Part shown: positions 18,951-28,878 of the stretch, one piece after another
Position numbering within the stretch: position 1 is the first letter of the stretch
How the letters are laid out: every line of letters begins with the position of its first letter
Source: JAQVPN01 sp036170435
GTDB taxonomy: Bacteria; Patescibacteriota; Gracilibacteria; BD1-5; UBA6164
NCBI GenBank assembly: GCA_036170435.1
Contig: JAVHPF010000063.1
Coordinates: forward strand, 1-35,483
Reading direction: 5' to 3'
DNA: 35,483 nt
The notes under the pieces: generated by a model
Seen by the model: the letters and a program-made list of their open reading frames with translations, nothing else
Told to the model about the DNA's origin: nothing
Database searches by the model: none
Position numbers and translations under genes: made by a program

Positions 18951-21168
18951 AATCTTTTTTATGAGGAATATATTTAAATGGGGCCAGCGATAAAGAAAAT
19001 CTTTCTCTATTTAAAACTTTAGTTCACTTTACAAAAGCATCATATTCCATTTTAGAAATACTATGAAATGTATCTGAATTTGTTGGATAGAAATAATTAT
19101 ATAATTCAATAACTGATTCTGGAGTATAAGAATGAATTAAAAAATAAGGATCATTATCTAAATCGTTAGCTTTCTCTATAGCCTTATTTATATTATCTAA
19201 TTCTAACAATATATATTTTATTTCGTCCTCTTGTTTCTTAAGAGTCTTTAACACATTATCAACAATTTTTTGTCAACTTTGTATTTTTGATGACAATGGT
19301 AATCTTCTAAGATTCTCCGGAACTAAAGAGTCTATTACTTTTTTATGGGCTTCCTGCATCTTAGATTCAGGTAAAAGTAAAAGTTTTTGATATCTATATA
19401 GTTTTTCTTTTTCAGTATTTAATAATATAGATAGCTCTTCTCAAATATTTTTTGATTCAAAATCAGAATATTTTATTGACGGTATTTTTAATAACAATGT
19501 TTTCAATGCTGTTATTTTAGATGCTTTATTTGTTTCGAAAAAAGCTAAATTACTATGATCAACTGGACTTGATGCTAAAAATAATCTGAAAGTACCTGGA
19601 GAGTTCAAATTTTGTATATCAATTTGTTCTCATACAATATTTACTCTAGCCTTTTCAGATACTCTCAAATCTCATATATTTACTTTTTTAGCTATAATAT
19701 TACCGTTTAAAAATTCTCAAAGAGTGATAGCATTAACATAAACATTTCAATTTAGTAATTTAGCAATGTGTACATCGGCCTCTTTAGCATCTAAAGCAGC
19801 TAAATTTGATACTATTCATCATACTTCTATTCTTCAAGTTCATTTATGAAACAATCTAGACCTACCTGCCATATTTCATTTTATTATAACTTCCGTATTT
19901 CATGTAACTTCAATAGTTCCATATAAATTTCAAGAAATTTCTAATTTTTCAAAATCTCATTTTATAGTTCTACCTTCAGCAACATCAGTATCTATAATAC
20001 ACATTTTATCCTCTCAATGTATGTTTATATTTCATGTTTTTATATCCACTCGTTTAATATGATATCAATCACTAACAACATATTTTCAAGTATGTGGATC
20101 TTTTTGCAGAGTTCCAGATCTTGATGCTATAATTGTAATTTTAGTATCTTTTTTTCATCAAATAAGTTCTTCTATTTCTTTAATTTCAAGTCATTCTCAT
20201 ATTATTTCTGCTAATTTTATATTATCCTCTCAGGCTTTAGGATCTATTTTTTTTCAAATAACATCTCTTCATATTTTTCATGGTGTTGCTTTTATTTTTT
20301 CAAGTAATACCTCTCATTCTTTTACATCAAAAGTAGCATTTGCATAAGAATATAAATCAACTCTAGATTGAGTATTTAATCACATTTTTACTATATCTCT
20401 AGATCTTAAATCTTCTTGAACTTTTGATGATATTATTTCAATAAAAGCATCTGTTCAATCAATTGGATCTTTCTGCCTTGCTATAACTAAATTTTTATTT
20501 GTTCTTATTCAAGATGCTGAATGAGAAATTCAAGATAATATTGAAGATGCATCAAATCAATAACGAAGTCCTTTTTTATATAAATTTGCTATAAATTTAT
20601 CAGAATTATAATCAACTTGAGGAGCGAAAGGATAAATAGCTTGTCTATTCTTATCAGAAAAAGCAGGTTTATAATATAAATCATATGTGTCCTTTTTTTC
20701 CTCTTCTTTATTCTCAATATCTAATATAGTTTCTTCTTTATTCTCATCTTTTTTTTCTAGTTCTTCTAATTCTCAAGAAGCATCTATTTTCATAAATTCT
20801 TCTCAAAGTAAAAACTTATCTGTCTTTTTTATTTGCTTATCATATATATCATTTAATATTTGAACATTTTGAAAAAATCATTTAATATAATAATCTGAAG
20901 AAAATAATTCTCTAAAAAATGAAGCTAATCATTCATTTCAAGAACCTGGTCTAATAAAAGTAAATCAAGAAAAATCAGCAAAAATTAGACCATCTGCTAC
21001 TTTTATAAAATTATGCTTCATAAGTATTTCAGCTAAATTTTTTGAATTATTTATAAGAGCATCTACTTGTTCTTTATGTTTTTGTGAAACTTGTTTACCT
21101 TCTTCTATTTTTCATCTAGTAAGCGTATTTCAATATCAAGGTAAATTAATTTTATCTGGAGTCGCCAT
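18949..21168 (-). CDS. FapA/DUF342 beta-solenoid protein
   Basis: 739 aa with more than 40 in-frame UGA codons. After a helical, acidic N-terminus (residues 1-170) comes the DUF342 hallmark ATPGKIGRDVIGKKIDPKAG (around 295-315) and then a long run of short beta repeats rich in Gly, Ile and Asn (INIHGEDKM, KGDFEKLEISGNLYGTIEV, IKGNMAGRSRL), the FapA polymer-forming region. The last about 230 residues are coiled-coil (KTLKKQEDEIKYILLELDN). FapA proteins are often linked to flagella or other cell-surface assembly, but no flagellar gene is here, as expected for this lineage. No signal peptide; cytoplasmic or membrane-peripheral scaffold role is inferred. Downstream of the CHASE2-cyclase gene, with a terminator between. 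Confidence 0.82.
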
Positions 21169-21182
21169 AAAATGATATTTTA

Positions 21183-21222
21183 AAAAAATCTATAAAGTAA
21201 GATTTTACTTTATAGATTTTTT
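21183..21222 (-). terminator. Terminator after the CHASE2-cyclase gene
   Basis: 18-bp stem AAAAAATCTATAAAGTAA and complement with a GATT/AATC tetraloop, flanked by A and T runs. Separates the cyclase operon from the FapA-like gene. Confidence 0.8.
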
Positions 21223-21236
21223 AGAAAAAGTCAAGT

Positions 21237-23288
21237 CTACTTTTCATTCATTGTCCATACCAAATCCCAAGTATCACTCGGAGGATTTGCAATATATAAT
21301 TCACATCTATTTTTATACGTTAGACTAGGTTTATCTCAAAGCTCTGATAATTTTTTGAATATTACTTGAGCACCTACAAAATCTCTTGCAGTATAATATT
21401 CTATAGCTTCATTAAATTCTAAAATAATAGATTTCTTCATATCTGATAAATCTCATTTAATACAAATAAGTTCATAAATATTTATTGGTTCATTTTTTCA
21501 TTTAACTCTAATTTTATCAAGATATCTGAATTCAAAATCCTCTTTAACTTCCTCATAAACAAACTCACTTACACAAATTGCTGTTCCATAGAATTTATTT
21601 ACTCATTCTAAACGAGAGGCTAAATTCACGCTATCCCCTAGTGCTGTAAATTCCATTTTTCTTCCTTCTCGCCCAATATTTCAAATAATTGCATCTCAAT
21701 AATTTATCCCCATTCTAACTCACACCTCTGAATCTCATTGTTCTAATCTCTTTTGATTCATTATAAATATGTGTTTTTGCTGAATAATTGCAGATATACA
21801 AGCATCATAATTAGAAGTTTCTCGAGTCTTTCAAAAAACTCACCACAAAGCCATTATTGCATCTCACTCATATTTATTTATGAAGCCCTTATGATCCATT
21901 ATAACTCAAGACATTTCTCATAAATATCCTCTAAGAAATCCTACTAATTCTTCCGGAGATAATTTTTCTGACAATGTAGTAAATCAGGCTAAATCAGAGA
22001 AAAAAGTAGTAATTTTTTTCTTTTCTCAACTAAGATTAACATTTCAAGCTCAATGAAGAATTTCGTTTGCAATATCTTGAGAAACATATTCTGACAAAGC
22101 CTTATTAAGTCTTGTTTTATTTCATTCTTCAAAATATGATTTTATACTTGATGATAACACAAATGATGCCACTAAAGTAAAAATAAATTCAAATGGAAAA
22201 TTAAATATTATTCAAAACCAAATAAATGATATTAAATATGCTCAAAATACTATTATAAATAATGCGAAAGTTTCAAAAAGTATCAGAAATAATGATTCTT
22301 TCCTAATATAAAAAACATTTAAATAAACTATAATTATAGCAAATAAAAAACCTATAAGATATTCTATATTTTTATTAAAATATTTTATATAATCATTATT
22401 CATAACAGTATTTATAGCATTTGCTTGTACATAAACTCATTTTATTATTCCATATTCCGGAACCATAAAATCATCTTTTACTCATTCTGCGGTATATCAA
22501 ATAATAACTATTTTATCTTTTAATAAGTCTTTATTAAAATTACCACTATATACATCATAAAAATTTAAATACGAAAATTTTGAAGCTTCACTATAATTTA
22601 TATCTAATTTTGCATTATCATCAAAATCTCAAAGATATACTTTTGAGTTTGGAAAATCATAATTTTTCTCTCCTAAATCAGATTTAAAAGAAAAATCTTT
22701 TGAATAAATATATGAATAATAATTTCTAAGTAATGCAAATGAAAAATTTTCTAATACTTCTCAATTATTAAAGGTTCTAAATGGTCTTATAGAATATACT
22801 TTATCATTTTTAGAATCTATTATAGGTGGATAATATGAAACTGTTTTTACTGAATCAGAAAAAAGTTTATATGGTTTTTCTAAAGTTTTTCAATCTAAAA
22901 TTGCAGAACCTAGTACTATATTTCACGATTCTTTAAATTTATTGGCAAGTAATTTATCTGTAATTGGATTAGGTCATTTATCTGCAAAAAAAACATCTAT
23001 TCAAACAACTGCTGGTTTTCATTCATCTATATGCTTTAAAGTATCTAAAAAATACTTTCTATCCATAGGGAAACCAGTTTTATTCAAAGTATAATCATCT
23101 ATTTTTATTACTACTATATTTTTTGTAACCTTATCCTTTGTTACAAATTCTTTAATCAAATAATATAAATCTTTATCAATAGTATAAGAAAAAATCGAAA
23201 GTCAAAAATATGAAACCAAAAATAAAAATATTGATAATATTATAACTGATGTCTTTTTATTTCTTGTAATAAAATTTTTAAATTGCAT
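21237..23288 (-). CDS. CHASE2-domain class III adenylate cyclase
   Basis: 683 aa. One N-terminal helix (about 10-30), then an extracytoplasmic CHASE2 domain (about 35-300: NIVVIKIDDYTLNKTGFPMD, PAVVGIDVFFAD, DKIVIIGYTAEGVKDDF, quoted in part), three membrane helices (about 305-390) and a cyclase domain from about 425. Catalytic features: FFSDLAGFTTLSE and NKYEGDAIMALWG (metal Asp pair and purine Lys), FTALGDSVNLASRLEG (Thr, Asn, Arg). The Lys/Thr pair is class IIIb-like; ATP is the likely substrate. CHASE2 senses an unknown outside signal. The FecR-domain gene ends 2 bases upstream, so they are one operon. Confidence 0.94.
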
Positions 23289-23290
23289 AA

Positions 23291-24601
23291 TTATTTTTTA
23301 ATGGAATTAAAAATACTGTCTAACGTATCATTTACTTTTTCTTTTGCCGAATTATTTATATTATCCAAAGTTTCTTTTACAGAATCTCATTTCAAAGATT
23401 TCAATTTTTCAACTCAAAGTATATTTTCTAAATTTTGCATATTATTTCACATAATAGATTTTAATCAATCTAGATTCAAATTTCTACCTGATAAATCAAC
23501 TACAGAAGTATCAACTCAAAGAGAACTTATATAATTCTTATTTGCTCATAAAAAGCCTGTAATACTATCTAAATTTGCTCAAGAATAAGTATTTAAACTA
23601 TCATTTAAATCATAAAAAGTATATTTTAGAATAGTTTTTTTATTTTCATCTGTCGCAACAAGCATCAAAACATCTCTATAATTCATTTTTTTTGTGAATA
23701 AATCTGATGAAGAATCTATAATATTTAATTTTTGATAATCAAACATAAGTATATAGTAAAGCTTATTTTTATTTTCATCTGTCATTTCAGAAATTAATTT
23801 TTTTATTTTATCAATATCTGGATTAGATTTTTGAAGTTCACTTTTAACTGTATATTTCGAATCAAGATAATTATTTATATTAAATTTTCACTTATAAGAA
23901 TTTAATTGATTTATTGCATTTGAAGTAATAGATTTTATATAATCTTTATCTATGTTTTCATTCATATTTTGCCACAAAGCATCTTTAGCTTTCCCATCAA
24001 GATTTTTAATAATTTCAAGTAAGTTTAATGAATAATAATTTCCTGCATTTAAAGTTTTTTTCTCATTTTTTAACGTATTATTTATTTCTACTTGATGATC
24101 TTTTACATAAACATAATCATTGTCCAAATTTACCTCAAAAACTGTTCATCTAACTGCAGCTATAACATCTTGAAATTCTTCATTAAAATGAGAATTAGAA
24201 TCAAACATTGATACAACATTAGACCAAGATTTTCACTCAATTAATTTAAAATTTATTTTTATGCTAGATAGATCTCATTTAACATTAGCTTCTTTTATCT
24301 CAAGTTTAGAATTCCCTCAAATTCTTGTAATAGAATTATCTCCCCATTCTATAACTCACAAACTTCAAGCTCAAATTGTTGAAACGGTATCTCATGCTTT
24401 AAGTATTTCCTTAGAACTAGTTTCTCTCAGTATTTTTTTAACTCAAGAAGAGTTTAAATATCAATTTCCTTTAATTATATGGAAATAAGAATTTGTATCT
24501 TTATACGCAAAAGAGCTATTGATTTGATAAATTTGGTATCCAATAAGAGAAAATATTACAAGAACTGTAAAAAGAACAAATTTATTTAAAAGTATTTTCA
24601 T
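23291..24601 (-). CDS. FecR-domain membrane-anchored protein
   Basis: 436 aa. N-terminal helix (about 4-24) followed by an extracytoplasmic FecR domain: AGDTVSTIGAGSLGVIEWGD, SITRIGGNSKLEI and the diagnostic VIAAVRGTVFEV (about 60-165; conserved glycines largely UGA). The rest is helical, with a repeat-like Leu/Lys/Asp-rich end (LKSLKGDSVKETLDNIN). FecR domains usually pair with regulators and are common beside CHASE2 cyclases in other phyla; here the gene is cotranscribed with one, 2 bases upstream. A shared role in outside sensing is inference. Transcribed away from the DivIC-like gene. Confidence 0.88.
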
Positions 24602-24679
24602 TTTTGATTTGTTAAATAAGCTAAATTATTTATAATCCATTCTAACAAAAATAAATAATTATTCAAATATTTTTAATTT

Positions 24680-25087
24680 ATGAGAAAACAATACATATTT
24701 TTTGTATTAATTATTGTTATGCTATATTTAATGTACTTAATTGTAAGTTATAAATATAAAGAATATCTAATTAATTCAAATATAGAGTACCTAAACATTG
24801 AAAACACTAAAATAAGCTCACATATAGATAATTATAAAAGAACTCTTGATTATCTAAATACTGAAAGTTATAAAAATAAAGTTCTGAAAGAAGAACAAGG
24901 AATGAAAAATAAATGAGAAAAAGTTGTATATATAACTAGTGAAAGTCAATATACTAAATTCATAAAAACAACAGAAAAACAAGTTGCCGATACTGAGGAA
25001 GAAACTACTAAAACAAATATTTATGATAATATGACTAATTTTGAGAAATGGATATATTTTATATTCAAAAAAGACATAAGAGAATAA
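24680..25087 (+). CDS. DivIC/FtsB-like septum protein
   Basis: 135 aa. Short cytoplasmic start, one transmembrane helix (about 7-24: FFVLIIVMLYLMYLIV), a coiled coil (about 35-65) and then a KNKVLKEEQGMKNKGEKVVYI segment (quoted in part) that matches the region after the coil in DivIC/FtsB proteins, where (K)EE.G....GE is common. These link FtsL and FtsQ in the division complex. Divergent from the FecR gene, terminated by a hairpin. Similarity is short, so FtsL-like is an alternative. Confidence 0.68.
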
Positions 25088-25119
25088 AAAATCACAAAAT
25101 TTAAATTTTGTGATTTTTT
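25086..25119. terminator. Bidirectional terminator
   Basis: 17-bp perfect palindrome centred on AAATTT with flanking A and T runs, between the DivIC-like gene and the convergent membrane protein gene. Confidence 0.8.
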
Positions 25120-25122
25120 TAT

Positions 25123-25563
25123 TTATAAATTTGAGAAATCATCAGGCAATCGAGCAGGAGTTGAATCCGTAGAATTAACATCTATTTCTGTAGATGACTG
25201 AGTTCAAAGTACTTTATCTCAAAGTGTTTTGATTTGTTTGAATATTTTATCTGGACTAGAATATTTAGAAACATCTAAACCAAGAAGACCTGCTATTCTA
25301 GGAAATATGTATAGTGATAAAACTATAACGATAAATCAAATTATTGCATATCTTATAGAATTGATAGCTGGTTTCATTTTATCATCTTTTCCACCAGAAA
25401 GTATCAATAATAATCATCCCCGTAAAATATATCCTATAGAGAAAATTCAAGCAAAAAATACAAGTAGAGAAATAGCAAGAAGTATAAAATCTCCTAATTC
25501 CATTCTTGATGTAAAAAGTGGACTTGTTGTAACAGCAGCGGCATTAGCAATTTCAATAAACAT
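25123..25563 (-). CDS. Small two-helix membrane protein, T4SS-pilin/VirB2-like
   Basis: 146 aa. Short N-terminus rich in Ala, two hydrophobic helices (about 25-55 and 70-98) separated by SGGKDDKMKPAINSIRYAIIG (quoted in part), then an acidic/serine tail. The pattern (hydrophobic)-GG-(hydrophobic)-S-GG-(D/E)(D/E)K-...A..I..AIIG is typical of the TrbC/VirB2-like pilin candidates widespread in Patescibacteria. A CGG codon (25420-25422) sits right before GG, where many of those proteins have Trp. No other type IV secretion gene is in the window. Function not established. Confidence 0.6.
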
Positions 25564-25636
25564 AAGTTTTTTAAAGTTAAATTTAAAGGTAAATTCAATT
25601 CATAATTAATATACTCAAATTGAGTTAAATCACAAA

Positions 25637-25659
25637 ATTAATTTTTATAAAAAATTAAT
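25637..25659 (-). terminator. AT-only hairpin after khpA
   Basis: 10-bp palindrome ATTAATTTTT/AAAAATTAAT overlapping the khpA stop. Weak stem; possible terminator. Confidence 0.35.
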
Positions 25660-25891
25660 CCAAAACTTTTAAGTTAATTTTTTTGCCTAATTTCAAACCT
25701 AAAACTCTAAGTAAAGATCTCATAGATGTAACTATATTTCATCCTTTACCTATAATATAAGGCATATCTTCTTTATTAACTTTTAAAGTTAATAAAACAC
25801 CAAATTCATCTTCTTTTCTTTCTATTTCTATTTCATTTTTATGAGTAACTATGTTCTCAACAACAAATTTTAAAAAATCTACTTCTTTCAT
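25655..25891 (-). CDS. khpA: KH-domain RNA-binding protein KhpA
   Basis: 78 aa, the usual length. Single KH domain with the RNA-gripping loop IIGKGGNIVTSMRSLL (second loop Gly is UGA) and a tail KLGKKINLKVLD. KhpA acts with KhpB as a small RNA chaperone. It follows rpsP on the same strand, a conserved neighbourhood; ffh and rimM, often nearby, are absent. Confidence 0.9.
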
Positions 25892-25920
25892 GAAATTTAT
25901 ATGTTTAAAAAAATAAAAAT

Positions 25921-25954
25921 AATACCCCTTAAAAAATGAATCTTAGGGGGTATT
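25921..25954 (-). terminator. Terminator after rpsP
   Basis: On minus: AATACCCCC, loop, GGGGTATT, then ATTTTTATTTTTTT. GC-containing stem with a bulge, 9 bases past the rpsP stop. Confidence 0.65.
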
Positions 25955-25963
25955 ATGGTAAAA

Positions 25964-26203
25964 TTATAGAGAAATGTCATTCATTTTCATTAATTTAACA
26001 ACTCTTTCTGAGAATTGAGCACCATTAGATATGTATTTTTTAATTTTATCTAAATCATTTATTTTAAATTCTTTAGTCATAGGATTAAAAAAACCAAGTA
26101 TTTCTTTATAACCGTGTTTAGCAGCTGCAGAATCTTCAGTTAAAACCAATCTAAAAAATGGTGAATTTTTCTTTCAAGCTCTCGCTAGTCTTATTTTAAG
26201 CAT
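25964..26203 (-). CDS. rpsP: 30S ribosomal protein bS16
   Basis: 79 aa. MLKIRLARAGKKNSPFFRLV (Gly10 is UGA) and EILGFFNPMTKEFKIN are diagnostic. bS16 is needed for 30S assembly. The ATG at 26201-26203 is the natural start; the internal Met that begins an unbroken standard-code frame would remove the first strand. First protein gene after tRNA-Leu on this strand. Confidence 0.96.
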
Positions 26204-26251
26204 ATTTTTTTAATTACAAATTAGTATTTTTAAATTTTTGTTCTTTTTTAA

Positions 26252-26337
26252 TGGTGCCCGGGGCGGGAATCGAACCCGCACTCCACGAAGGAACGGGATT
26301 TTAAGTCCCGCGTGTCTACCAATTCCACCACCCGGGC
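26252..26337 (-). tRNA. tRNA-Leu (anticodon UAA), CCA encoded
   Basis: 86-nt class II tRNA. Acceptor GCCCGGG pairs with CCCGGGC; D-arm TGGTGGAATTGGTAGACA; anticodon stem CGGGA/TCCCG with loop CTTAAAA; long variable arm; T-loop GGTTCGATTCC. The 3' CCA is in the DNA. Confidence 0.96.
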
Positions 26338-26349
26338 AAATTGTAGATC

Positions 26350-26377
26350 ATGTAGAGGTAAAATATTCACCTCTACA
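26350..26377 (-). other. Hairpin between rpmB and tRNA-Leu
   Basis: 9-bp perfect stem TGTAGAGGT/ACCTCTACA with a 9-nt loop and no U-tract on minus. It may mark an RNA processing site that frees the tRNA from the ribosomal protein transcript. Confidence 0.45.
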
Positions 26378-26392
26378 ATCTTACATTTTTTA

Positions 26393-26590
26393 TTATATTA
26401 CTCCTTTCTTTTTTAATGTTCTTAATCCAGCAGCAGAAACTCTTATTCTATATACGATTCCTGATTCTTTATCTAAGATATTTTTATAAAAAAGATTAGG
26501 TAAAAATTTTCTTCTAGTAGCTCTCATAGAATGACTTCTATTATTTCAAACAGAAGTTTTCTTACCAGTTACTTCACAAACTCTAGCCAT
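26393..26590 (-). CDS. rpmB: 50S ribosomal protein bL28
   Basis: 65 aa. MARVCEVTGKKTSVGNNRSH, KRKFLPNLFYKN-like RRKFLPNLF and RIRVSAAGLRTLKKKG fit bL28 (quoted in part). One Gly (SVGNN) is UGA. One cysteine near the N-terminus; the four-Cys zinc form is absent. Short intergenic distance to rpsJ suggests cotranscription. Confidence 0.93.
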
Positions 26591-26660
26591 AAACTATTTT
26601 TTTTAATAATTAATAATTGATTATATGGTTTAAAAATATCCCATACAATTCGCACAGTTA

Positions 26661-26981
26661 TTATGAAACTTTAATTTCAACACCAACTCCACTAGGAATA
26701 CTTACATCTTGTAGCATTTCTAAAGTTTTTGCTGTTGGTTCAAGTATATCAATAAGTCTTTTATGTCTTCTTATTTCAAATTGTTCTCTAGCGTCTTTAT
26801 TTACAAATGTAGATCTGTTTACAGTTATTTTTTCTATTTCTGTAGGAAGAGGAATAGGACCAACAACCATAGCTCCAGAATCTCTAGCTATCATAACTAT
26901 TTTTTTAACAGCTTCATCTAGAAGTCTGTGGTCAAAAGCTTTTACTCTAATTCTTATCTTTTGAGATGTTTTTTTTGCCAT
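26661..26981 (-). CDS. rpsJ: 30S ribosomal protein uS10
   Basis: 106 aa. KIRIRVKAFDHRLLDEAVKK, GPIPLPTEIEKITVNRS and KRLIDILEPTAKTLEML are uS10 signatures (quoted in part). uS10 also serves as NusE in antitermination. No UGA codon among its four glycines. It follows tuf, an order preserved from the str-S10 region, though the rest of S10 (rplC and onward) is not here: rpmB comes next instead. Confidence 0.96.
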   Translation of the reverse strand: MAKKTSQKIRIRVKAFDHRLLDEAVKKIVMIARDSGAMVVGPIPLPTEIEKITVNRSTFVNKDAREQFEIRRHKRLIDILEPTAKTLEMLQDVSIPSGVGVEIKVS

Positions 26982-27021
26982 ATATTTTAAAGTACAATAA
27001 TAAATTAATATAAGCTAATTA

Positions 27022-27055
27022 CTTTCTAGCTTGAAAAAGTAATCAAGCTAGAAAG
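27022..27055 (-). other. Hairpin in the tuf-rpsJ intergenic region
   Basis: Perfect 12-bp stem CTTTCTAGCTTG/CAAGCTAGAAAG with a 10-nt loop, no clear U-tract after it on minus. It may stabilise the tuf message or partly terminate to give more tuf than rpsJ transcript. Confidence 0.5.
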
Positions 27056-27069
27056 GATATCAGTCTAAA

Positions 27070-28260
27070 TTAAGCGATAATTTTAGAAACAACTCATGAA
27101 CCTACAGTTCTTCCTCATTCTCTAATCGCGAATCTTAATCATTCAGTCATAGCTATTGGAGCTTGTAATTCAACAGTCATTTTAGTATTATCACCAGGCA
27201 TAACCATTTCTACACCAGCTGGTAATTCAACTCCACCAGTTACATCAGTAGTTCTGAAGTAAAATTGTGGTTTATATCATTTAAAGAATGGAGTATGTCT
27301 ACCACCTTCGTCTTTAGTAAGTACGTATACTTCTGATTCGAATTTAGTATGTGGTTTGATTGATCCTGGTTTAGCAAGAACTTGTCCTCTTTCTACATCG
27401 TCTCTTTCTATACCTCTTAGTAAAAGTCCAGCATTATCTCAAGCTTGTCCTTGATCTAATAATTTATGGAACATTTCTATTCAAGTAACAGTAGTTTTTC
27501 TAGTATCTCTGATACCAACGATTTCAATTTCTTCACCAACTTTAACTACACCTTGATCTATTTTACCAGTAACTACAGTACCTCTACCTTTGATAGAAAA
27601 TACATCTTCTACTGACATCAAGAATGGTTTGTCAAGAGTTCTTTCTGGAACTGGGATGAATGATTCAATAGCATCAAATAATTCAATAATAGATTTAGCT
27701 CCGTATGCTTTATCCATATCAGTAGGATTTTGAAGAGCAACTAGCCCTGAACCTCTAATAACTGGAGTATCATCACCTGGGAAATCATATTTAGAAAGTA
27801 AATCTCTAATTTCCATTTCAACTAATTCTAACATTTCTTCATCATCAACCATATCACATTTGTTCATGAAAACAACGATATATGGAACTCATACTTGTCT
27901 AGATAGTAGGATATGTTCTCTAGTTTGAGCCATAGGCCCATCAGTTGCAGCAACTACTAAGATAGCACCATCCATTTGAGCAGCACCAGTAATCATGTTT
28001 TTAACATAATCAGCATGTCCTGGACAATCAACGTGAGCGTAATGTCTATTAGCTGTTTCATATTCAATATGAGCAGTATTAATAGTGATTCATCTTGCTC
28101 TTTCTTCTGGAGCAGAATCAATAGCAGCAAAATCTTTAATTTCAGCACCATTCATGTGTCCTAAAACAGATGAGATAGCAGCAGTAGTAGTAGTTTTACC
28201 ATGATCTACATGACCAATAGTACCAATATTCATATGTGGTTTAGATCTATCAAAAGCCAT
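27070..28260 (-). CDS. tuf: Elongation factor Tu
   Basis: 396 aa. GHVDHGKTTTTAAI, ARGITIN, DCPGHADYVKNM and NKCDMV identify EF-Tu; domains 2 and 3 are complete to SGVVSKIIA. About eight UGA codons at invariant glycines (RGIT, QVGVPY, GQAGDN, TEGLRF, VGSGVV). Carries aminoacyl-tRNA to the ribosome. It is the main product of the operon starting at tRNA-Asp; no fusA or rpsL/rpsG lie upstream, unlike most bacteria. The position right after two tiny basic ORFs is unusual. Confidence 0.98.
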
Positions 28261-28314
28261 AATATAAAAGTAATTAATTAAAATAATTTTAAAACATTTT
28301 TTAAAAGAAAAATA

Positions 28315-28401
28315 TTAAGAACGAATCTTCTTAATCTTTTTTTCTATAATTTGTAAAGCTCTTCTAAGCTTTCTGTGAGCATGTCCTGTTAATCTTGCCA
28401 T
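28315..28401 (-). CDS. 28-residue basic peptide upstream of tuf
   Basis: 28 aa, starting MARLTGHAHRKLRRAL and ending KKIKKIRS. Twelve Lys/Arg and no acidic patch suggest RNA or ribosome contact. It begins one base after the stop of the 70-residue gene and ends 54 bases before tuf, so it is probably translationally coupled. No UGA codon; two possible glycine positions too few to test. I do not recognise it; a lineage-specific ribosomal peptide is one possibility. Confidence 0.5.
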   Translation of the reverse strand: MARLTGHAHRKLRRALQIIEKKIKKIRS

Positions 28402-28402
28402 A

Positions 28403-28615
28403 TTATATCTTGTTAGTATTAATTCAATATTTCTTTAACTTAACATTAACAAATTCGTAAGCTTTAGAAATCCACTTAGTAGTTCATTCTATTTCTTCTC
28501 TCTTTTTTAATGTCAAGAAATGATCTATAGCTTTTTGTACCTTATTTCAAGATTTAGGTCATTTTTTATTTACTCAGTAATTAAGAGTTCTAGGTCTCTT
28601 ATTCGATAATCCCAT
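28403..28615 (-). CDS. 70-residue basic protein between tRNA-Ala and tuf
   Basis: 70 aa, beginning MGLSNKRPRTLNYGVNKKGP and then KVQKAIDHFLTLKKREE and WISKAYEFVNVKLKKYGI. Strongly basic with an amphipathic helix in the middle. Five in-frame UGA codons show it belongs to the recoded genome and is translated as such. It lies in the tRNA-tuf operon, 23 bases after tRNA-Ala. I cannot assign a family; position and charge suggest an RNA-binding or ribosome-associated role. Confidence 0.65.
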
Positions 28616-28638
28616 AGAAATAAAATTTAAAACTAAAA

Positions 28639-28715
28639 TGGTGGAGCATAACGGAGTCGAACCGTTCACCCCCTGCGTGCAAGGCAGGTGCTCTAGCCAA
28701 CTGAGCTAATGCCCC
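28639..28715 (-). tRNA. tRNA-Ala (anticodon UGC), CCA encoded
   Basis: 77 nt. Acceptor GGGGCAT/ATGCTCC with the G3-U70 wobble that marks alanine tRNAs; anticodon stem CCTGC/GCAGG with loop CTTGCAC; T-loop GGTTCGACTCC. Confidence 0.96.
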
Positions 28716-28730
28716 ATAATAACTTCTTAA

Positions 28731-28807
28731 TGGCGGGACCGACGAGATTCGAACTCGCGACCTCGGCAGTGACAGTGCCGCGCTCTAACCAGCTGAGCTA
28801 CGATCCC
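28731..28807 (-). tRNA. tRNA-Asp (anticodon GUC), CCA encoded
   Basis: 77 nt. Acceptor GGGATCG/CGGTCCC with discriminator G73; anticodon stem CGGCA/TGCCG with loop CTGTCAC; T-loop AGTTCGAATCT. First gene of the operon. Confidence 0.96.
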
Positions 28808-28829
28808 TTACTTTTTAAAAAGCTAGGGA

Positions 28830-28857
28830 ATTATATAAAAGTTTTGAATAATTGCAA
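28830..28857 (-). promoter_or_regulatory. Promoter of the tRNA-Asp/tRNA-Ala/tuf operon
   Basis: On minus: TTGCAA, 16-bp spacer, TATAAT (perfect -10), with the start point about 16 bases before tRNA-Asp. No other equally good promoter is seen before tuf. Confidence 0.65.
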
Positions 28858-28878
28858 ATTTTTTTTTTACTTTTTTTT

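Noticed and set aside
19600..20600. CRISPR-like periodic pattern
   Set aside because: The periodicity comes from short beta repeats of the FapA-like protein; no identical spaced DNA repeats are present.
25229..25609. 126-codon open frame on plus
   Set aside because: Antisense to the pilin-like gene, whose minus-strand frame shows coherent membrane segments and UGA at glycines.
26238..28807. A tRNA-Gly with anticodon UCA that would decode UGA
   Set aside because: The three tRNAs in the window are Leu(UAA), Ala(UGC) and Asp(GUC); none decodes UGA.
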